From positions 1-10,823 of the forward strand of contig JAQCAN010000065.1 of NCBI GenBank assembly GCA_027621335.1: a stretch of 10,823 bases of DNA, written 5' to 3'. Below the pieces are notes generated by a model, which was not told where the DNA came from, searched no databases, and saw only the letters and a list, made by a program, of their open reading frames with translations. The position numbers and the translations under genes were made by a program. This DNA comes from Bacteroidota bacterium. Lineage in GTDB: Bacteria; Bacteroidota; Bacteroidia; Flavobacteriales_D; JABDKJ01. Shown piece by piece: positions 6,860 through 10,823 of this stretch; the stretch's first letter is position 1, and each line of letters begins with the position of its first letter.

Positions 6860-7018
6860 TGCAAAGGAATACGTTCAGCGTTCTTAGCGTCCGAAGGTAG
6901 GACTTATGGAAGGAAAGGCATAGGCTTAACGAACAATTGTCAGATCAATTATCAACCCCTCTAGACTGAGGCCAATTCGGTTTACCAAGGTCGTATATTT
7001 GCGTCCGTTCCGAAAAAC
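6860..7018. promoter_or_regulatory. Divergent control region between the exosortase run and the polysaccharide export operon
   Basis: 159 bp of non-coding sequence between two divergent operons, so it should hold both promoters. Toward the right, TATATTTG at 6994-7001 is a perfect TAnnTTTG element (listed separately). Toward the left no full match was found by eye. The nearest, TTCCTTTG at 6869-6862, is too close to the ATG to be useful. A small inverted repeat AATTG-6 nt-CAATT spans 6935-6950 and could be an operator half-site pair or chance. The frame of the kinase gene is open back to a TAG at 6962 but has no ATG or GTG there. Confidence 0.6.
6994..7001 (+). promoter_or_regulatory. Bacteroidota -7 element for the wzc-like operon
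   Basis: TATATTTG matches TAnnTTTG at every defined position and ends 17 nt before the proposed TTG start at 7019. That implies a very short leader of roughly 10 nt. No convincing TTG is seen about 20 bp further upstream (the area reads GGCCAATTCGG), so only half of the promoter consensus is supported. Confidence 0.55.
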
Positions 7019-9397
7019 TTGGCATCTAGCAACACCAATATCATCTCCATCCAGGACATCAGGGCCATCCAGAAGTTCATCGCGAAGAACTGGTTGATCA
7101 TCGTTCTCATCCCCGCCTTTTTCGCTGGAGTGGCGTATTTCTACACCCACCGTCTTCCTGAGGTCTATGGCGCTCAAACGGAGATCCTCCTGAAGTCCGG
7201 AGAAGAACTGGATTATCAATCCCAAGTCTATAGCTCACTGGCTGGTTTCTATTCGAACTATGCAGATATCACCAACCAGAAAAGAGTCATCAATTCCTAT
7301 GACCTCATCTCCAAGGTTCTTGAAAGACTGGATCATTCCATCACCTATTATGTAGTCGGAAGAGTGAAGACCATTCCCGGTAGTTCCTTGGAACCTGTGG
7401 ATGTGAAAGTGGACATAATGGATAGGAGGTTGAACGGGCAGCTCATCGACCTGCGGATATTGGATGAAGAGCGTTATGAGATCGGCTACGATAAGCTAGG
7501 AGATGAACAGAAGCGAGAACTTTATTTCGGTAAAGAGCATGAAGAAGACTGGCTGAAGATCACCGTTGTGAGAAAGCCTGGGTTCCATACCCTTCCAATG
7601 GATGAATTGATCAGGAACCGATACCAGTTCACCGTTCAAACTCATGATGCCTTGGTATCCCGCTACAGGTCGAACATGACCGTAGAGAATGTGAATTACA
7701 CCAGTGTGCTCAACATCACCCTTAAGGATGAGCTGGTGGAAAGAGCCAAAGCCTTTTTAGACACCTTGTCAACGGTCTATATCGACTACACGGTCGAGAA
7801 GCAATTCCAACTGAACGACAAGACCATCGATTACATCGATCTGCAACTGAACAAGGTGAGTTCCATTTTGGACAGCATTGAGAACCAACTTGAGATCTAT
7901 CAGGTGACCAATGCCATACTCGATCTAGGCAAGGAGGAAGAACAATACTTCAGGGAATTGGTGAAGTATGAGACCCAGATCAGGACCATGGAGTTGCAAC
8001 TGGATGCTTTGGGATCTTTAAAGGACTACGTTCAGAAGAATAAGGGCGTGAGCCTTTTTCCTCCTGCTGTCTTCATGATCGATGACCAGTTCCTCACCTC
8101 TTCCTTGACGGAGCTCTATAGCCTGCAGATCAGTAAGAATTCAGCCTTGGTGGATGTGACCAACGACAACTTTGGGTACCAGAAGAACGTACAGAAAATC
8201 GATTCCTTGAGGCAGGACCTTCTCCTCTATCTGGATAATTCGAACCATGCGATAAAAGAGAAGATCAGGGATATCTCAGGAATGGTGGAGGTCTATGAAT
8301 TCAAGATCAGGGGTATCCCTAGTGCGCAGAGGGACATGGTCGAGATCAGACGCAACTTGAGCATCAATGAGAAGATGTACACCTTCCTCTTGGAGAAAAG
8401 GGCCAATACAGTCATCGCCAAAGCGGCCATCATCCCACAGACCAGTGTCATCGAGAGGGCCAGATCCTTGGGTGTGGTGGCACCTGATAAGGACAAGATC
8501 ATGCTCTCCTTCACCATGGCCGGTCTTTTCCTGGCCTTGGCCATCGCCTTCATTCGATTCATGTTCTTCGAGCGGATTGAGAATACACGTGAACTGAAAG
8601 AAGCCACTTCCATTCCGATTTTAGGCGGAATCCCTTTCTCGGAAACGGCTGAAGATGACAGATTGGTCGTGAACAATAGCCCCAAGTCCAATATTTCCGA
8701 GAGTTTCAGGAGCATCCGAACCGCGGTCCAGTACATGAATCCGGACCATGAGGTCAAGTGCATCCTGGTCACCTCGCTTCATCCAGGGGAAGGAAAGACC
8801 TTTTGCGCAGCCAACATCGCCACCATCTTCGCCAAAGCTGGAAAAAGGGTTGTCATTCTCGATTTCGACCTGCATAAGCCGAAGGTCCATAAGACCTTTG
8901 AATTGAAAAATGACCGAGGTCTGTCGAATATCCTCATAGGAACAGCCAATACTCAGGAGTGCATCCAATCCACGGGGATCGGCAATCTGGAGGTCATCAC
9001 ATCAGGCCCAGTGCCGCCCAATCCTTCAGAGTTGGTCATGAGCGACAAGGTAGATGCCATTCTGCATGCCATGAAGGTGCATTACGACATTGTGATCATC
9101 GATACGCCACCGCTGCTTCTGATCACGGATGCGATGGTCCTGCGCAAGCAAGCAGATATGGGCATCTTCGTCATGAATACGAAGTTGACCACCAAACAAG
9201 GCGTCCGCTATCTGGAGGAGATCATCGAAGCCAACAGCTTGAAGAACTCCAGCATTCTCTTGAATGGCATCAAGCAGAAGAAATGGCAGTACTACTATAG
9301 CAAATATGGCTATGGCTCCAAATACGGCTATGGTTATGGTTATGGATACGGATATGGTCAAGGCTATGGAGATTCAGGCAAAGAAGGAGGCGCTTGA
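7019..9397 (+). CDS. Wzc-type polysaccharide co-polymerase / tyrosine autokinase with Tyr-Gly tail
   Basis: 792 aa inner-membrane protein controlling chain length and export of a surface polysaccharide. The N-terminal Wzz-like part has a first membrane helix at about 24-43 (NWLIIVLIPAFFAGVAYFY). A long periplasmic region with coiled-coil character follows (about 250-440). Then comes the GNVR-like segment around 430-490, with RGIPSAQRDMVEIRR and later ERARSLGVVAPD. A second helix lies at about 495-515. The cytoplasmic BY-kinase domain has Walker A HPGEGKT (588-594), Walker A' VVILDFDLHKPK (611-622) and Walker B IVIIDTPP (691-698). The tail 758-783 holds 12 tyrosines (YYY, then YG repeats), the usual autophosphorylation cluster. 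No ATG or GTG occurs near the 5' end. TTG at 7019 is the only plausible start and lies just behind a -7 element, and the next Met would remove the first helix. The exporter permease follows after 2 nt. Family membership is secure. The polysaccharide made is unknown. Confidence 0.95.
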   Translation: MASSNTNIISIQDIRAIQKFIAKNWLIIVLIPAFFAGVAYFYTHRLPEVYGAQTEILLKSGEELDYQSQVYSSLAGFYSNYADITNQKRVINSYDLISKVLERLDHSITYYVVGRVKTIPGSSLEPVDVKVDIMDRRLNGQLIDLRILDEERYEIGYDKLGDEQKRELYFGKEHEEDWLKITVVRKPGFHTLPMDELIRNRYQFTVQTHDALVSRYRSNMTVENVNYTSVLNITLKDELVERAKAFLDTLSTVYIDYTVEKQFQLNDKTIDYIDLQLNKVSSILDSIENQLEIYQVTNAILDLGKEEEQYFRELVKYETQIRTMELQLDALGSLKDYVQKNKGVSLFPPAVFMIDDQFLTSSLTELYSLQISKNSALVDVTNDNFGYQKNVQKIDSLRQDLLLYLDNSNHAIKEKIRDISGMVEVYEFKIRGIPSAQRDMVEIRRNLSINEKMYTFLLEKRANTVIAKAAIIPQTSVIERARSLGVVAPDKDKIMLSFTMAGLFLALAIAFIRFMFFERIENTRELKEATSIPILGGIPFSETAEDDRLVVNNSPKSNISESFRSIRTAVQYMNPDHEVKCILVTSLHPGEGKTFCAANIATIFAKAGKRVVILDFDLHKPKVHKTFELKNDRGLSNILIGTANTQECIQSTGIGNLEVITSGPVPPNPSELVMSDKVDAILHAMKVHYDIVIIDTPPLLLITDAMVLRKQADMGIFVMNTKLTTKQGVRYLEEIIEANSLKNSSILLNGIKQKKWQYYYSKYGYGSKYGYGYGYGYGYGQGYGDSGKEGGA
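9305..9370 (+). repeat. In-frame TAY-GGN hexanucleotide repeat encoding the Tyr-Gly tail
   Basis: Tandem six-base units of the form TAY GGN encode Tyr-Gly. Six consecutive copies span 9323-9358, preceded by two copies at 9305-9316 and followed by one at 9365-9370 after a CAA GGC interruption. Third bases vary (ggc, ggt, gga), so the repeat is partly decayed at DNA level while the peptide repeat is kept. Unit changes add or remove whole Tyr-Gly pairs without shifting the frame. Confidence 0.9.
9385..9390 (+). promoter_or_regulatory. Shine-Dalgarno of the permease gene, inside the kinase 3' end
   Basis: AGGAGG at 9385-9390 lies 9 nt upstream of the ATG at 9400 and only 3 nt from the TTG at 9394, so it decides for ATG 9400. 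It overlaps the kinase codons for Lys-Glu-Gly-Gly. It is notable because most other starts in the window have no recognisable Shine-Dalgarno, as is usual in Bacteroidota. Confidence 0.65.
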
Positions 9398-9399
9398 CC

Positions 9400-10251
9400 A
9401 TGTCCAAGAAAGTGTATACCATAGTTTATTCGGCCGAGAAAGGCCAATCCCTCGCACAACAATTCCTAGCTTCGATAAGAGGATTCCATGACGGTCATGA
9501 CCTAGGCAAGCGCTTGTTCATCAGGGATACCAAGGCCCAATACAGGCAAAGTGTCTTGGGATTGCTATGGGTTCTTATCATGCCCATCGCTCAGACATTG
9601 GTATGGGTCTTTCTGAGTAAAGGAGGGGTGCTCAATGTGGATGATACTGGGGTGCCTTATCCCTTGTTCGTGTTGTCAGGCATCATGCTCTGGAGGGTCT
9701 TTGTGGAAGCAGTGAATGCGCCCTTGATGATGTTCAATGCCTCTAAAGGCATGATGAGTAAGATCAACTTTCCCAAGGAAGCCTTACTTATCACGGCCTT
9801 CTATAAAGTCCTCTTCAATTTAGCTGTGAACTTGGTCGTACTGCTGCCTTTGTTCATCTATTACGACCTTTCTTTCGGGTGGAGCATGGTAGTCGGACTG
9901 ATGGCCTTGCTGCCCATCATCCTGCTGGGTATGACTTTGGGCATCCTCATCACACCTTTTGGCGCTTTATTCAATGATGTGGGCCGCATCGTGGGCACGG
10001 GACTGCAGCTGTTCTTTTTCCTGACGCCCATCATCTATCCCACACCTAAGGAAGGCTTTATCGCACTTCTCACTACCTACAACCCTGCGGCCATCACCAT
10101 CCTTACAGCCAGGGACCTCTTCTTTGGTCAATGGAGAGGGCTGGACCTCAACTATGTGCTCTTCATCGTTGCAGTCCTTGTCATCTTGATACCGGCTTTG
10201 GTGCTCTACCGCATCTCATTGCCCATCATCATTGAACGCTCAGGCTCATGA
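9400..10251 (+). CDS. ABC-2 type polysaccharide exporter permease (Wzm/TagG/KpsM family)
   Basis: 283 aa inner-membrane subunit of an ABC transporter that moves a lipid-linked or completed polysaccharide across the inner membrane. The N-terminal motif RLFIRDTKAQYRQSVLG (about 38-54), followed by LLWVLIMPIAQT, is the family hallmark: an amphipathic segment then helix 1. Six hydrophobic helices are visible at about 54-74, 87-106, 127-149, 160-184, 196-213 and 251-273. LFFFLTPIIYPTP and YNPAAITILTARDLFFGQ match the C-terminal family pattern. The start ATG at 9400 is chosen for the AGGAGG 9 nt upstream; a TTG at 9394 gives two extra residues. It begins 2 nt after the kinase stop (TGA 9395-9397). 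Its own TGA (10249-10251) overlaps the ATG of the ATPase as ATGA, so the three genes form one operon. Confidence 0.95.
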   Translation: MSKKVYTIVYSAEKGQSLAQQFLASIRGFHDGHDLGKRLFIRDTKAQYRQSVLGLLWVLIMPIAQTLVWVFLSKGGVLNVDDTGVPYPLFVLSGIMLWRVFVEAVNAPLMMFNASKGMMSKINFPKEALLITAFYKVLFNLAVNLVVLLPLFIYYDLSFGWSMVVGLMALLPIILLGMTLGILITPFGALFNDVGRIVGTGLQLFFFLTPIIYPTPKEGFIALLTTYNPAAITILTARDLFFGQWRGLDLNYVLFIVAVLVILIPALVLYRISLPIIIERSGS

Positions 10252-10823
10252 AGGAAAATGAGGTCATCATCACCGTAGACCGGGTGTCCAAGAAGTTCTG
10301 CAAAGAGCTTAAAAGGTCCTTGCTATACGGGCTTCAGGACATTCTCAGCTTGGGTGGTGGCAATACCGATGAACTCAGGAAGAATGAGTTCTGGGCTGTC
10401 AAGGAGGTGTCCTTCGAGCTGAGAAGAGGGGATTGCCTAGGGCTCATCGGGCATAATGGGGCTGGGAAGAGCACCCTCTTGAAAATGTTGAACGGCTTGA
10501 TCAGTCCCGATGAGGGGAGCATCACCATCCATGGTCGGGTGGGGGCATTGATCGAGCTGGGGGCGGGTTTCAATCCCATCCTCACCGGCAGGGAGAACAT
10601 CTATAATAATGGGGCAGTGCTTGGTTTCAGTAAATCCGAGATCGATGCCAAGCTGCAGGAGATCATCGACTTCTCTGAGATCGAGGAATTCATAGATATG
10701 CCGATACAGAATTACAGCTCTGGTATGAAAGTACGTTTGGGATTTGCTGTGGCGGCCAATCTCGAGCCCGACTTGCTTTTGGTGGATGAGGTCTTGGCGG
10801 TGGGAGATGCGGGCTTCAGGATC
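10248..10823 (+). CDS. ABC polysaccharide exporter ATPase (Wzt/TagH/KpsT family), 3' end missing
   Basis: The first 192 codons of the ATP-binding subunit are present, and the right edge cuts the gene. Motifs are Walker A GHNGAGKST (68-76), the region LIELGAGFNPILTGRENIY (101-119) typical of polysaccharide-export ATPases, the ABC signature YSSGMKVRL (156-164), Walker B DLLLVDE (175-181) and VGDAGF (185-190), which leads to the switch region. An N-terminal insert of about 20 residues between the first strand and the core (LYGLQDILSLGGGNTDELR) is common in Wzt/TagH proteins. Whether a C-terminal carbohydrate-binding domain follows, as in O-antigen Wzt, cannot be seen. ATG 10248-10250 overlaps the permease stop as ATGA, which indicates coupled translation and 1:1 production with the permease. 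Confidence 0.95.
   Translation, partial: MKENEVIITVDRVSKKFCKELKRSLLYGLQDILSLGGGNTDELRKNEFWAVKEVSFELRRGDCLGLIGHNGAGKSTLLKMLNGLISPDEGSITIHGRVGALIELGAGFNPILTGRENIYNNGAVLGFSKSEIDAKLQEIIDFSEIEEFIDMPIQNYSSGMKVRLGFAVAANLEPDLLLVDEVLAVGDAGFRI

Noticed and set aside
6935..6950. Inverted repeat AATTG-6 nt-CAATT as terminator or operator
   Set aside because: The stem is only 5 AT-rich pairs, too weak for a terminator and common enough by chance, so it is not listed as a separate feature.
8293..8772. Open frame of 159 codons on the minus strand
   Set aside because: It is antisense to the second membrane helix and kinase region of the Wzc-like gene, and its hydrophobic stretches mirror that gene.
9305..9370. 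Possible CRISPR-like or regulatory DNA repeat
   Set aside because: The units are contiguous six-base codon pairs without spacers, fully explained by the Tyr-Gly tail of the kinase.
9394..9399. TTG start for the permease overlapping the kinase stop
   Set aside because: It is only 3 nt from AGGAGG, while the ATG at 9400 has normal spacing.
10334..10600. Open frame of 88 codons on the minus strand
   Set aside because: It lies opposite the Walker A region of the ABC ATPase, with no independent support.

Overview
The window looks like chromosomal DNA of a Bacteroidota member, most likely a flavobacterium-like lineage. The evidence is an exosortase family protein of the XrtF type beside its characteristic small membrane partner and a PID-CTERM-like substrate, a TAnnTTTG-type promoter element, mostly absent Shine-Dalgarno motifs, and SHMT and fumarylacetoacetase sequences of Bacteroidota flavour. 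No rRNA, tRNA, CRISPR array, insertion sequence or phage gene was seen. The species cannot be named from the sequence.

Layout, left to right. (A) 1-2829, minus strand: fumarylacetoacetase (fahA, 419 aa, complete) followed six bases later by a bifunctional RelA/SpoT-type (p)ppGpp synthetase/hydrolase, whose C-terminus runs off the left edge. (B) 2891-4342, plus strand: two abutting genes (TGA directly followed by ATG) for a membrane-anchored protein with an F-x-Q-x-W-x-LFAP motif (DUF5819-like) and a polytopic HTTM-like membrane protein. Their joint function is unknown. (C) 4320-6859, minus strand: a compact run in the order PID-CTERM-like mini-protein, exosortase XrtF, exosortase F-associated membrane protein, serine hydroxymethyltransferase (glyA). 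Gaps are only a few bases, or the genes overlap. (D) 7019-10823, plus strand, divergent from C: a Wzc-type polysaccharide tyrosine autokinase with a TTG start and a Tyr-Gly repeat tail, then an ABC-2 polysaccharide exporter permease (Wzm/TagG type) and its ATPase (Wzt/TagH type), which is cut by the right edge.

How the parts fit together. Blocks C and D share a 159-bp divergent control region, which places a protein-sorting exosortase with a dedicated tiny substrate next to a surface-polysaccharide export operon. This recalls the known link between exosortases and exopolysaccharide loci in proteobacteria. The polysaccharide operon combines a Wzz/Wzc-type co-polymerase kinase with an ABC exporter. 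Blocks A and C also hold housekeeping metabolism: tyrosine degradation, one-carbon metabolism and the stringent response. The most unusual items are the mini PID-CTERM substrate, the DUF5819-like/HTTM pair, and the kinase tail encoded by an in-frame hexanucleotide repeat.
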